Source: Claveliimonas sp034178805 (lineage in GTDB: Bacteria > Bacillota > Clostridia > Lachnospirales > Lachnospiraceae). Taken from it: a stretch of DNA of 64,000 nucleotides. Below, piece by piece: positions 41,819-50,606 of the stretch. Both the position numbers and the translations under genes were made by a program. Under the pieces are notes generated by a model. That model made no database searches. It had not been told where the DNA came from and was given only the letters and a program-made list of their open reading frames with translations. How positions within the stretch are numbered: the first letter of the stretch is position 1; each line of letters starts with the position of its first letter. The DNA is taken from positions 248,001-312,000 of the forward strand of contig NZ_JBNPMZ010000001.1 in assembly GCF_050314255.1 (NCBI RefSeq). Reading direction: 5' to 3'.

Positions 41819-43099
41819 CTATCTTGCGCTCAGCTTGTTGAAACCTGTCTCGTTAGTTGCACCTGTCAATACCTGAAGTTCAACTTCAAGAGATCCGTCC
41901 TCGCGAAGTGTTTCTTCACTTGCACCTGCAATCTTTGTAACGTAGTCAAGAGTTCCAATTACTTTATCAAGTTTCGGCAGGATAATTACCTGGTTTGCAT
42001 TACCGCCTGTTACAACTGCATCTGCTGCTGCGTCTGCATCTGCCAGAGACTGAGATTTTCCATCACGTCCGGCATACTCGTCTGTGATGATAACAGTCTT
42101 AACGCCTTCAGCCTCAATCTTCTTACAGTTCATGATAAGGTCTGTATCCGGGTTACCAAATCCTTCCTGAGAAACGATAACACCGTCAAGATCTAACATC
42201 TTGCAAAGTTTAGCTGTCCAGTCAGAGGAACGCATCTTATCAGCAAGGTATACGTTCTCATTTGTAATGATCTGGCATACAAAGTTGATTGTCTTTCCAT
42301 GTTCTTCAAACAGATCATGTACAACCGGGTTGTTCAAATGAACATATGTTGGGTTCTTGTCACATGCAGATACACAGTTACCTGATACAATAGCACCATC
42401 CATAACTTCAGTTGGGCTTAAGATTGTAGGAACAATCTTCTTTGCATCAACGCCATATACATATGTGTCGTGCAGAAGTCCCTGGCTCTGAAGCATCTGT
42501 ACATATGCAACTCTCGGCAGATTCGGATATTTCTCAAGTCCTTCCTTAATTGTACATGTCTCATAAACCTTTGTCTCATCCGGTGTAAGATTACGAGCAA
42601 GCTCACCGATATAAGTAGCAACTCTGAATCCTGCAAATCTTACTGCAGCCTCATAATCATGCGGCTTAAGATCTTCAACCGGCTCACAAACCATAACAAG
42701 GTTCAGTGTCTTGGAGAATGGAGTGTAATCAGCTCCAGGACCTGTCATATCAATAATACCTTCCTGGAATCCTACGATCTTACCAGCTGTAACAACAGCC
42801 ATTCCTTTTAATGCATATGTTTTTCCGCTTCCTACAGTATCAACTTTTGCGATAACGCCCGGGAAGATTCCCCCTCTTCCCTCTACTTTTACACGTGGTT
42901 CGATTACATCCTTAACTGGTGTAATTCTTACAGACTCGCCTGGTTTAGCAATGTCAAGTGATACGCTCTTAATCTTCTCATCCTCAAGAGCAACTGCCTT
43001 TACGGCCTCTTCTGATACATAAAGGATTCCATCTTCGATCTTAGATTCTGCTGCGAACTGAATATCCTTAATGTATATGTGTCCCATTTCTAATCTCAC
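41819..43099 (-). CDS. grdE: Glycine reductase component B alpha/beta proprotein
   Basis: A 426-residue proprotein that is cleaved before Cys242 (SGNCVSACDKN) to give two subunits, the Cys becoming a pyruvoyl or similar carbonyl group that binds the substrate amine. The GTG start at 43099 is right: AGGAGGG is 8 nt upstream and the start MRLEMGHIYIKDIQF aligns with known GrdE. Works with GrdB in component B. Confidence 0.93.
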   Translation of the reverse strand: MRLEMGHIYIKDIQFAAESKIEDGILYVSEEAVKAVALEDEKIKSVSLDIAKPGESVRITPVKDVIEPRVKVEGRGGIFPGVIAKVDTVGSGKTYALKGMAVVTAGKIVGFQEGIIDMTGPGADYTPFSKTLNLVMVCEPVEDLKPHDYEAAVRFAGFRVATYIGELARNLTPDETKVYETCTIKEGLEKYPNLPRVAYVQMLQSQGLLHDTYVYGVDAKKIVPTILSPTEVMDGAIVSGNCVSACDKNPTYVHLNNPVVHDLFEEHGKTINFVCQIITNENVYLADKMRSSDWTAKLCKMLDLDGVIVSQEGFGNPDTDLIMNCKKIEAEGVKTVIITDEYAGRDGKSQSLADADAAADAVVTGGNANQVIILPKLDKVIGTLDYVTKIAGASEETLREDGSLEVELQVLTGATNETGFNKLSAR

Positions 43100-43163
43100 T
43101 GTGTATTCCCTCCTTTGAAAAAAATGATATTATTGTTGAAGCTTATTGCTATTACAACCTTTC

Positions 43164-43550
43164 TTAATACAATGCATCGGCCGATGCCATTGCACTCTCC
43201 AGTAATGTCCAGTCAATCAACTGAAAATCGTCATATACCTCAGGTTTGTACTTATCAGATTTCATTACAAACTTATGGCACGCTTGTATGGCGTTTTCAA
43301 TCAATTTCAGGGCGTTCGGATCAACATCCCCCCTCTGTTCACTGATCATAATGGATTTGTACGGTGTTTCGTTGGGTTTTACGCTTCCTGACAATGGATG
43401 TGTCAACAGCATATGCCCCTCGTGGATTCTGTCTCGGACTTCTTTCAGAATCTCTTCATAAGATACCTCTCTGTAAGTCACGCTGCGCTTTCCATCAAGC
43501 TTTTCAAAAACCAGTGGATTGTTGGTGATAATAATATATTTATTCTTCAT
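43164..43550 (-). CDS. grdX: GrdX family protein
   Basis: A 128-residue protein of the GrdX family, encoded at the head of glycine reductase operons; function unknown. NKYIIITNNPLVFEKL and GHMLLTHPLSGSVKPNETPYKS are the recognisable segments. ATG at 43550 is used, with GGAG 8 nt before it. First gene after the riboswitch terminator. Confidence 0.9.
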   Translation of the reverse strand: MKNKYIIITNNPLVFEKLDGKRSVTYREVSYEEILKEVRDRIHEGHMLLTHPLSGSVKPNETPYKSIMISEQRGDVDPNALKLIENAIQACHKFVMKSDKYKPEVYDDFQLIDWTLLESAMASADALY

Positions 43551-43582
43551 TTTTCCACTCCTTCCCTCCTGCCTTGCGTTTA

Positions 43583-43626
43583 ACAAAAAAGGACGATGCA
43601 AACACACAATTGTGGCATCGTCCTTC
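43583..43626 (-). terminator. Riboswitch-linked terminator upstream of grdX
   Basis: Minus-strand AGGACGATGC, loop with CACAATTGTG, GCATCGTCCTTTTTTG. It lies between the glycine aptamer and grdX, so it is the expression platform: glycine binding is expected to prevent its formation. Confidence 0.85.
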
Positions 43627-43696
43627 TGTCTTTCGTCTTGACAGCTCTTTCAAAAAGCTTAGATTCATTATCAACACAAGATCCAGAACGCGGTCC

Positions 43697-43793
43697 TTTT
43701 CTTAGTCCTTTTGCCTGAAAGTTTCGCCTTACAAACGTTCACCCTCGTCTGTACGGTTTGCCTCTTCGGCGGTCATTACTAACTCTCTCTTAA
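43697..43793 (-). promoter_or_regulatory. Glycine riboswitch (single aptamer)
   Basis: Minus strand carries the conserved core GCCGAAGAGGCAA and later CTTTCAGGCAAAAGGAC, closed by a P1 stem TTCTTA/TAAGAA. Only one full aptamer is seen; the downstream 60 nt form small hairpins (such as AGCTTTTTGAAAGAGCT), which may be a ghost aptamer. Followed by the terminator above and the grd operon, which it would switch on with glycine. A weak promoter ATGACA-15-TATAAA lies upstream at 43821-43847. Confidence 0.88.
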
Positions 43794-43955
43794 GAAAAAT
43801 CACTCCGCTATTCACTTATATTTATAGACGCAACGAATATATGTCATTGCCTATTTCTATAGTAACTTATCGTTATTTTTTTTGCAATAGTTTCAAATAA
43901 CTTTTCTAGCTTTTGGTAGATATTAACAAAAATACGTGCCGTTTTTTATGAATAA

Positions 43956-45326
43956 TTACTTCTTCTTATTCTTGAAATTCTTAAAGTAATCATCATGTAC
44001 TGATTTGATTACTCCGCTCAAAGCAAACAGTGCCAGAATATTCGGAAGAACCATCAGGGAGTTAAATGTATCCTGCATGGTCCACACAAGCTCTACTTCT
44101 GCAAGAGAGCCCAGGAAAACGCACAATGCTGCGATAATGGAATAAATCTTTACGGCCTTCGGTCCAAACAGATATTTCACATTAGCCTGTCCGAAGAAAT
44201 ACCATCCAAGGATAGTAGAAAATGCAAAGAACAGCATACATACTGCAATAAATACGTCTCCGCCCTTGCCAAATAAGGTTGAAAATGCATACTGACTAAG
44301 TTCTGCACCTGTAAGTCCTGTCGGAATAGAGTGTGTTGTAATGATAACCAATGCTGTCAGGTTCAGGATTACGAATGTGTCAATAAATACACCTGTCATT
44401 GCTACAAATCCCTGTTCAACCGGATGATCAACCTTAGCAACAGCATGTGCGTGAGGTGTAGAACCCATACCAGCTTCATTAGAGAACAGACCACGTGCCA
44501 CACCTTTTGTAAGTGCAAGCTTTACAGTTGCACCAGCTGCACCACCGACAATTGAAGAAGGAGCAAAGGCACCGACAATAATTGAATAGAATGCATATGG
44601 AATTTCCTTAAAGTTATAAAGAATTACAATAAGTGCACCAACAATATAAAGTGCTGCCATTACCGGAACGATAAGCTCAGTAATCTTTGCAATACGTCCC
44701 ATACCACCCATAAATACAAACAGAGCAACCAAAGCAATTACTGCACCCATTACCCATTTCGGAATACCAAAAGCAGTGTTCCATGCTGCTGCGATAGAGT
44801 TGGACTGTACAGCATTACCCATAAATCCAAGTGCCAGCACGATCAGAACAGCAAAGACACCTGCCAGTACCTTTCCAAGTGTGCCCTGGAAAGCGGCTCT
44901 TATGTAGTACACAGGACCACCTGTAACAACTCCGTCTTTACCAACCTGTTTATACTTTTGTGCCATAATAGCCTCGGCATAAATTGTAGCCATTCCAAGG
45001 AATGCTGCGATCCACATCCAGAAAATAGCTCCCGGACCACCTACTGCAATCGCTGTTGCTGCACCGGCAATATTTCCGGTACCAACCTGAGCCGCAATCG
45101 CTGTTGCAAGAGCCTGGAAAGATGACATACCATCATTTCCCGCTTCACCTTTCTTGCTGAAAAGACCGCCAAAAGTTCTTCTCATTCCTTCGCCAAAGCC
45201 TCTCACCTGAATGAATCCCAGCTTTACTGAGAACCAGATACCACCGCCGAGAAGTGCGACGATGAGGATGTAGTTAGAAAGATAACTACCGATCGTTGAA
45301 AATATGTTGTTTAATACTGCTTCCAC
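43956..45326 (-). CDS. agcS: Alanine/glycine:sodium symporter (AGCS)
   Basis: A 456-residue AGCS-family Na+ symporter with about ten membrane segments. Family motifs: SSFQALATAIAAQVGTGNIAGAATAI and FSNEAGMGSTPHAHA. A GTG start at 45326 is chosen because AAAGGGGG is 7 nt upstream. It lies directly upstream of the riboswitch-controlled grd operon on the same strand, so it likely supplies glycine or alanine to it. It is probably transcribed separately. Confidence 0.92.
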   Translation of the reverse strand: MEAVLNNIFSTIGSYLSNYILIVALLGGGIWFSVKLGFIQVRGFGEGMRRTFGGLFSKKGEAGNDGMSSFQALATAIAAQVGTGNIAGAATAIAVGGPGAIFWMWIAAFLGMATIYAEAIMAQKYKQVGKDGVVTGGPVYYIRAAFQGTLGKVLAGVFAVLIVLALGFMGNAVQSNSIAAAWNTAFGIPKWVMGAVIALVALFVFMGGMGRIAKITELIVPVMAALYIVGALIVILYNFKEIPYAFYSIIVGAFAPSSIVGGAAGATVKLALTKGVARGLFSNEAGMGSTPHAHAVAKVDHPVEQGFVAMTGVFIDTFVILNLTALVIITTHSIPTGLTGAELSQYAFSTLFGKGGDVFIAVCMLFFAFSTILGWYFFGQANVKYLFGPKAVKIYSIIAALCVFLGSLAEVELVWTMQDTFNSLMVLPNILALFALSGVIKSVHDDYFKNFKNKKK

Positions 45327-45481
45327 AACATAACCCCCTTTAATATAGATATTGTGAATGCATTTATTCACTGCGTCTATATTACCATTTTTAACATTTA
45401 TTTACAATATTTAGTAAGATTTAATATTATTTTTATATACTTTTCACATATTTTGTATTTCTATAAGTAAATCTGTGAAAG

Positions 45482-45515
45482 AAAAAAGGCGAAAACACAC
45501 GGTTTTTCGCCTTTT
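45482..45515 (-). terminator. Terminator of purF-purB
   Basis: A perfect 12-bp stem AAAAGGCGAAAA/TTTTCGCCTTTT (loop about 8 nt), then TTTTTT on the minus strand. It lies in the roughly 260-nt gap between agcS and purB, which otherwise holds only AT-rich sequence. Confidence 0.85.
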
Positions 45516-45589
45516 GATTTTTATGTATTAAAATCAGAAATTTACATTTTTGGGCATATTGCTATTTTTTTAGCAATCCCCATCATCTA

Positions 45590-47023
45590 CTATACGTTGA
45601 TTTCCGCCTTCATTCCGAGAACATCCTTGTTTGCATCCAGAAGAGGACGAATTACATTCTTCAGATATGCATCCACCTGTACAGATGCACGGCCGATATA
45701 CCTGGACGGATCCATGGTCTTCTTCAGTTCATCCAGTGTAAGATTAAATGCCGGATCTGCCGCAATCAGCTCCAGAAGATTATTATCAAGACCCTTTTCT
45801 TTTACATTACGTCCCGCTTCCATAGAAAGCTCACGGATGCGCTCGTGAAGTTCCTGTCTATCGCCGCCTGCCTTCACCGCATCCATCATGATATTCTCTG
45901 TTGCCATAAAAGGAAGCTCAGACATCAGACGTTTTTCAATTACTTTCGGATATACAACCAGCCCATCCACTACGTTCAGGCAGAGATCCATAATTCCGTC
46001 AATTGCCAGAAAACCTTCCGGTACACTGAGACGTTTATTTGCAGAATCATCCAGAGTTCTCTCAAACCACTGAGTAGCAGAAGTAATTGCCGGGTTCAGC
46101 GCATCAATCATAACATATCTGGAAAGAGATGCAATACGCTCACTTCTCATAGGATTACGTTTATAAGCCATAGCCGATGAACCAATCTGAGTCTTTTCAA
46201 ATGGTTCTTCCACTTCTTTCAGATGCTGAAGAAGACGGATATCATTGGAGAATTTGTGTGCGCTTGCCGCAATACCGGCCAGAACATTCAATACTCTTGT
46301 ATCTACCTTTCGGGAATACGTCTGTCCGGAAACCGGATAACAATGCTCGAATCCCATTTTCTTTGCAATCATAGGGTCAATCTTATCAATGGTTTCCTGA
46401 TCTCCATCAAACAATTCCAGGAAACTTGCCTGAGTTCCTGTTGTTCCCTTAGAGCCGAGCAGCTTCAGGCTTCCAAGTACATAATCCAGGTCTTCCAGAT
46501 CCATGGTAAATTCCTGCAGCCAGAGTGTAGCTCTTTTTCCGACACTGGTGGGCTGTGCCGGCTGGAAATGTGTAAACGCAAGCGTTGGCTGATCTTTGTA
46601 TTTTTCCGCAAAATCTGCAAGCTCGGCAATTACATTAACCAGTTTCTTTCTTACCAGTTTCAAAGCCTCAGACATTACAATAATATCTGTATTATCGCCA
46701 ACATAACAGGACGTTGCCCCCAGGTGAATAATCCCCTTTGCCTTCGGGCACTGCTGTCCATACGCATATACATGGGACATTACATCATGACGCACCACTT
46801 TTTCTCTCTCTTTTGCCACATCATAATTAATATCATCCTTGTGAGCCTTCAATTCTTCAATCTGCTCGTCCGTAATCGGAAGTCCAAGCTCCTTTTCTGT
46901 CTCTGCAAGTGCGATCCAGAGACGTCTCCATGTTCTGAATTTCATATCAGGAGAAAAAATGTACTGCATCTCCTTACTCGCATAGCGTTCTGACAATGGG
47001 CTCTGATATCTGTCGTTGCTCAT
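45590..47023 (-). CDS. purB: Adenylosuccinate lyase
   Basis: A 477-residue enzyme of the fumarase/aspartase superfamily acting twice in purine synthesis (SAICAR and adenylosuccinate cleavage). The signature is SSAMAYKRNPMRSERI; HLGATSCYVGDNTD and TGTQASFLELF are catalytic-region segments. It follows purF by 32 nt and ends at a strong terminator. Confidence 0.97.
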   Translation of the reverse strand: MSNDRYQSPLSERYASKEMQYIFSPDMKFRTWRRLWIALAETEKELGLPITDEQIEELKAHKDDINYDVAKEREKVVRHDVMSHVYAYGQQCPKAKGIIHLGATSCYVGDNTDIIVMSEALKLVRKKLVNVIAELADFAEKYKDQPTLAFTHFQPAQPTSVGKRATLWLQEFTMDLEDLDYVLGSLKLLGSKGTTGTQASFLELFDGDQETIDKIDPMIAKKMGFEHCYPVSGQTYSRKVDTRVLNVLAGIAASAHKFSNDIRLLQHLKEVEEPFEKTQIGSSAMAYKRNPMRSERIASLSRYVMIDALNPAITSATQWFERTLDDSANKRLSVPEGFLAIDGIMDLCLNVVDGLVVYPKVIEKRLMSELPFMATENIMMDAVKAGGDRQELHERIRELSMEAGRNVKEKGLDNNLLELIAADPAFNLTLDELKKTMDPSRYIGRASVQVDAYLKNVIRPLLDANKDVLGMKAEINV

Positions 47024-47055
47024 AGTTTTTTACCTCTCTCTACTTGTTTTTGTAT

Positions 47056-48483
47056 TTAGTCAAAAGCATGTGAGATATCTCTGTCCGGAACTTTCATCGG
47101 ATAATTTCCGGTGAAACAGGCATCACAATATCCCAGATCTCCAACCATATCCTTTAATTTGTCGATTTCCATGTAACCAAGGGAATCGGCCCCTATCATC
47201 TCACGAATTTCTTCCGTCGTATGAGAGTGAGCAATCAGCTGCTCATTGGACGGTACATCCGTTCCAAAGTAACAGGGATACAGGAACGGAGGTGAGCTGA
47301 TCCTCACATGTACTTCCGTTGCCCCCGCAGCCTTCAACATCCGGATGATATTTGCACAGGTCGTTCCACGGACGATAGAATCATCTACCATGACAATACG
47401 TTTTCCACGGACTACCTCTTCAATTACACTTAATTTAATTTTCACACTGGATTCCCGTTCACTCTGTTTCGGCTTAATGAATGTTCTTCCTACATAGCTG
47501 TTTTTATGGAAAGCCATTCCATACGGGATTCCCGTTTCCTCGGAATATCCTTTCGCAGCCACAAGGCCGGAATCCGGAACTCCCACTACAAGATCAGCCT
47601 CTACCGGATAGGATCTTGCAAGTGCCTTTCCTGCAACAATCCGGGAATGATAAACATTGACTTTATCAATCGTGCTGTCCATTCTTGCAAAATAAATATA
47701 CTCAAAAATACATCTTGCATGCTTTTTCGGATCAATTGCCATACTCATATCCGACTTAATTCCATGCTTGGTAAAAGACACAATCTCACCCGGTTCTACA
47801 TCGCGGACAAATTCACCGCCAACTGCTGTAATGGCACAGCTTTCAGATGCAAGAAAATACGTATTGTCTCTCTTTCCAATACATAACGGCTTCAGCCCGA
47901 ATGGATCCCTGGCTCCTATCATTTTACGCGGTGAACTTACAACCAGAGCATACGCTCCCTTAATCTTCTTCATGGCATTCTTCACCGCATCTTCTGCCTT
48001 CTTTGTATTCAACCTTTCTCTGGCAATATGATAGGCGATCACTTCAGAATCAATAGTAGTCTGGAAAATTGCTCCTGTATATTCCAGTTCATGTCTGAGT
48101 TCAACAGCATTGGTCAGATTTCCATTATGGGCAATGGCCAGCGTTCCTTTTACATAATTAATTACAAGCGGCATGGCATTCTCCGCCTTAGATGCCCCGG
48201 CAGTTGAATATCTCACATGCCCTACCCCAAGATTTCCCTTTAATGAACCCAGAGATTCCTCATTAAACACCTCATTGACAAGTCCCAAACCTTTTTTTGA
48301 GTGGACCTTACGTTCCCCATACGTATCCGTCACTGCAATACCGCAGCTTTCCTGTCCACGATGCTGTAATGCAAAAAGCCCATAGTATATGGTAGAGGCA
48401 ACGTCGTCTCCATCCATATTATAGGCTCCAAATACACCACATTCCTCTCCCAAACCTGTAGTCACTTTTTCAAATTTGTTCAT
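47056..48483 (-). CDS. purF: Amidophosphoribosyltransferase
   Basis: A 475-residue PurF, first step of purine synthesis. A short propeptide (MNKFEKVTTGLGEE) precedes the nucleophile Cys15 in ECGVFGAYN. The PRPP motif is VMVDDSIVRGTT. The Fe-S cysteine positions seem partly kept (CIFEYIYFARMDS, CDACFTG). AAGGAG lies upstream. Forms an operon with purB. Confidence 0.97.
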   Translation of the reverse strand: MNKFEKVTTGLGEECGVFGAYNMDGDDVASTIYYGLFALQHRGQESCGIAVTDTYGERKVHSKKGLGLVNEVFNEESLGSLKGNLGVGHVRYSTAGASKAENAMPLVINYVKGTLAIAHNGNLTNAVELRHELEYTGAIFQTTIDSEVIAYHIARERLNTKKAEDAVKNAMKKIKGAYALVVSSPRKMIGARDPFGLKPLCIGKRDNTYFLASESCAITAVGGEFVRDVEPGEIVSFTKHGIKSDMSMAIDPKKHARCIFEYIYFARMDSTIDKVNVYHSRIVAGKALARSYPVEADLVVGVPDSGLVAAKGYSEETGIPYGMAFHKNSYVGRTFIKPKQSERESSVKIKLSVIEEVVRGKRIVMVDDSIVRGTTCANIIRMLKAAGATEVHVRISSPPFLYPCYFGTDVPSNEQLIAHSHTTEEIREMIGADSLGYMEIDKLKDMVGDLGYCDACFTGNYPMKVPDRDISHAFD

Positions 48484-48565
48484 GAATGTTTATGCTCCTT
48501 ATTCTTAGATGACTGATTTTATTACGTACCTCATTATAATACAACCATATTCCAAAAGCAATAAT

Positions 48566-49333
48566 CTATTTTTCATTCTTACGGTATTCCCGTTTCCACT
48601 GTTCGAAGGTTTCATCTGTCAATTCCGGTTCTTCTTTTTCACCCATTCTTCTGAGCTGTTCCTTAAGAAGAGAATCAAGGCTCAGATATACCGGCTCGTT
48701 AGACAGCATTTTTACATACTGCGCTTCCGGCATGTACCTGTAACAACAATACAGATATGCTTTTACCATTTGAGGATCCTGACAGACCTGAAACCCCTTT
48801 TCATACATTTTTGCTGCTTCTTCATACAGGAACATTTTTCCATAAGCAGCTCCCAGACATCCATACACCTTACCATAGAAGTCCTTGCCAATGGAATCAT
48901 CCCATTCCTTATTTATAATTGACTGATATACCAGAATTGCTGTCGCATACTCTCCGGACTTTAGCAGGTTGTCTGCTTTGAATTTCTCACGTTCCACCTC
49001 ATTCTGGTTTTTTAAATGTTCCAGAACATTATGAATCTTCGTAATCTCTGCCGGTGAATAAATAGACGCATGACTCAGGATCGTGAGTACAAACTGCTCG
49101 ATTGCCATATTCTGCTCCAACTGCCACCTCAGTTCTCTGGCAAGTTCATAAAGCTCAAGTTCACTCTCCAGCCAGTCACAAAGCTGACGATTCACAATGG
49201 TATAGTCAATCAGATACAGGTTATTGCAAAAATAATAACAAAGTTCTTCTATTGTATAAATACGCACATGTATTCTCGCTATTTCATATGGATGTTTTGC
49301 TTTCTTTTTATGACAAAGAATTAAACTGCCCAT
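48566..49333 (-). CDS. TPR-like protein of unknown function (third gene of DUF5717 operon)
   Basis: A 255-residue soluble protein with a helical N-terminus and TPR-like repeats (about 120-200: AILVYQSIINKEWDDSIG, CLGAAYGKMFLYEEAAKMYEKG). No catalytic motif. Its ATG overlaps the DUF5716 gene by 26 nt with AGGAGG inside that gene, so the proteins are probably made together. TPRs usually bind partners, fitting a subunit of a complex with the two upstream products. Confidence 0.75.
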   Translation of the reverse strand: MGSLILCHKKKAKHPYEIARIHVRIYTIEELCYYFCNNLYLIDYTIVNRQLCDWLESELELYELARELRWQLEQNMAIEQFVLTILSHASIYSPAEITKIHNVLEHLKNQNEVEREKFKADNLLKSGEYATAILVYQSIINKEWDDSIGKDFYGKVYGCLGAAYGKMFLYEEAAKMYEKGFQVCQDPQMVKAYLYCCYRYMPEAQYVKMLSNEPVYLSLDSLLKEQLRRMGEKEEPELTDETFEQWKREYRKNEK

Positions 49334-50591
49334 TGCTTCCTCCTAAATGTATCATCTTTTCCACCTGAAAATCGGTAGCTGGGAAAAACTCTCCAAATCC
49401 CGCATCTTTAAACGTAATCTTACAGGTCTGTTCATCCAGAAACATCGTCTTTATCTGCAATCTGAGTGCATAATCCTTACGTTCAGGAAGTCCTGCCAGA
49501 GACACGGTTTCGGCCTGAAGCTCTCCGCTCGCCAGAGATTCTATGTGTATCTCTATATCTGACGTATCTTCCAGAAGAACCTCCCACTGACCATCGGCTT
49601 CATACCAGTGGGTTCCCCACTCTACAATAGGATACCAGCATTCTTTTCCCCGCACTCGCATTTTCAGGCAAACCTGCTCCATCATTTTGGAGTCATCGAG
49701 ATAGATGGGACGTTCCTCATAATCTCTGCCTTTTCTATAGGATGCGTAGCATGCCCCCTTACTGTACAGGTTATTTCCAAGAAATGCTCTGCGCCCGTTA
49801 CACAGAACTTTCAGAGAATTGGGATACCAGTTGTTTTCAAATCCCTCTCCTGTAAGAAATACTGAAGAAACTACTTTTTTATCAAATACGCTTTGAATAA
49901 AGGACTTAAAACGTTCATCCGCATCCTTTGCCTTATCTACATTCAGTACCGGATAAATCGCTGCCAGCTCTTTCATCTTGGCACTTGCCACCTCATCAAC
50001 CGTCACGAAGAGGTCAGTGCCTCTTCCTACGACTGTTTTCAGCTTTCGAAGCATATACGCCCGTATTTCATTACGGTCACAATAAAACAGTGCCGCTTCA
50101 TACTGCCAGAGTTCCTTAGGCTGGTAGAACATATAATGGCAGAAACTTTCTTTAAAATCCTGCACCTGTACACGCTCCTTGGAAACTCCAACAAATTGTC
50201 CTACTCCCTTTAACATTTTGCTGATGTCAATATCTGTATGAGGTACCGAAAAAGTAATATACTCTATACTGCCAAACAGTTCCAGAGCCATCTGCATAAA
50301 TTTAGCCAGAAGCCAGATGGCATCATAAGTTTTCTCACCAAGGACCACTTTTTCCCGCTGTAAAGCTTTGGAATACAGATTCGAAACCGTATACTTTTCA
50401 TCCACCTCAGACAGGCGTTTGGCATCTTTGCCATATACCCACTGCTCCTTCAGGTAACCAAGCATCAGCGGAATCTGATAATTGTCAATTGCCACTTCCA
50501 ATGTCTCCGGTTCATGTTTCTCATCATCATAATAGCTGATCTGGCAATATTCATCATTCAGTTCAATTCCTAATATCTTTCCGCCCTTCAA
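49308..50591 (-). CDS. DUF5716-like protein with actin/Hsp70-type features
   Basis: A 427-residue soluble protein that I associate with DUF5716. It starts ILGIELNDEYCQISYYD, a phosphate-1-loop-like opening of actin/Hsp70 ATPases. VFLTGEGFENNWYPNSLK and FLGNNLYSKGACYASY resemble the adenosine motif and the GA(C/A) helix of the same fold. The C-terminal 100 residues are beta-rich, like an Hsp70 substrate-binding part. A TTG start is supported by GGAGGAG 7 nt upstream. ATPase activity is inference. It lies 16 nt after the giant gene. Confidence 0.75.
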   Translation of the reverse strand: MKGGKILGIELNDEYCQISYYDDEKHEPETLEVAIDNYQIPLMLGYLKEQWVYGKDAKRLSEVDEKYTVSNLYSKALQREKVVLGEKTYDAIWLLAKFMQMALELFGSIEYITFSVPHTDIDISKMLKGVGQFVGVSKERVQVQDFKESFCHYMFYQPKELWQYEAALFYCDRNEIRAYMLRKLKTVVGRGTDLFVTVDEVASAKMKELAAIYPVLNVDKAKDADERFKSFIQSVFDKKVVSSVFLTGEGFENNWYPNSLKVLCNGRRAFLGNNLYSKGACYASYRKGRDYEERPIYLDDSKMMEQVCLKMRVRGKECWYPIVEWGTHWYEADGQWEVLLEDTSDIEIHIESLASGELQAETVSLAGLPERKDYALRLQIKTMFLDEQTCKITFKDAGFGEFFPATDFQVEKMIHLGGSNGQFNSLS

Positions 50592-50606
50592 TGCTTTTCT
50601 CCTCCT

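Noticed and set aside
40975..41841. 288-codon open frame antisense to grdB
   Set aside because: Very Cys-rich shadow of GrdB; no ribosome site or family resemblance.
43621..43696. Second glycine riboswitch aptamer
   Set aside because: The GCCGAAG...GGCAA and CAGGCAAAAGGAC cores are absent here; only small hairpins are seen.
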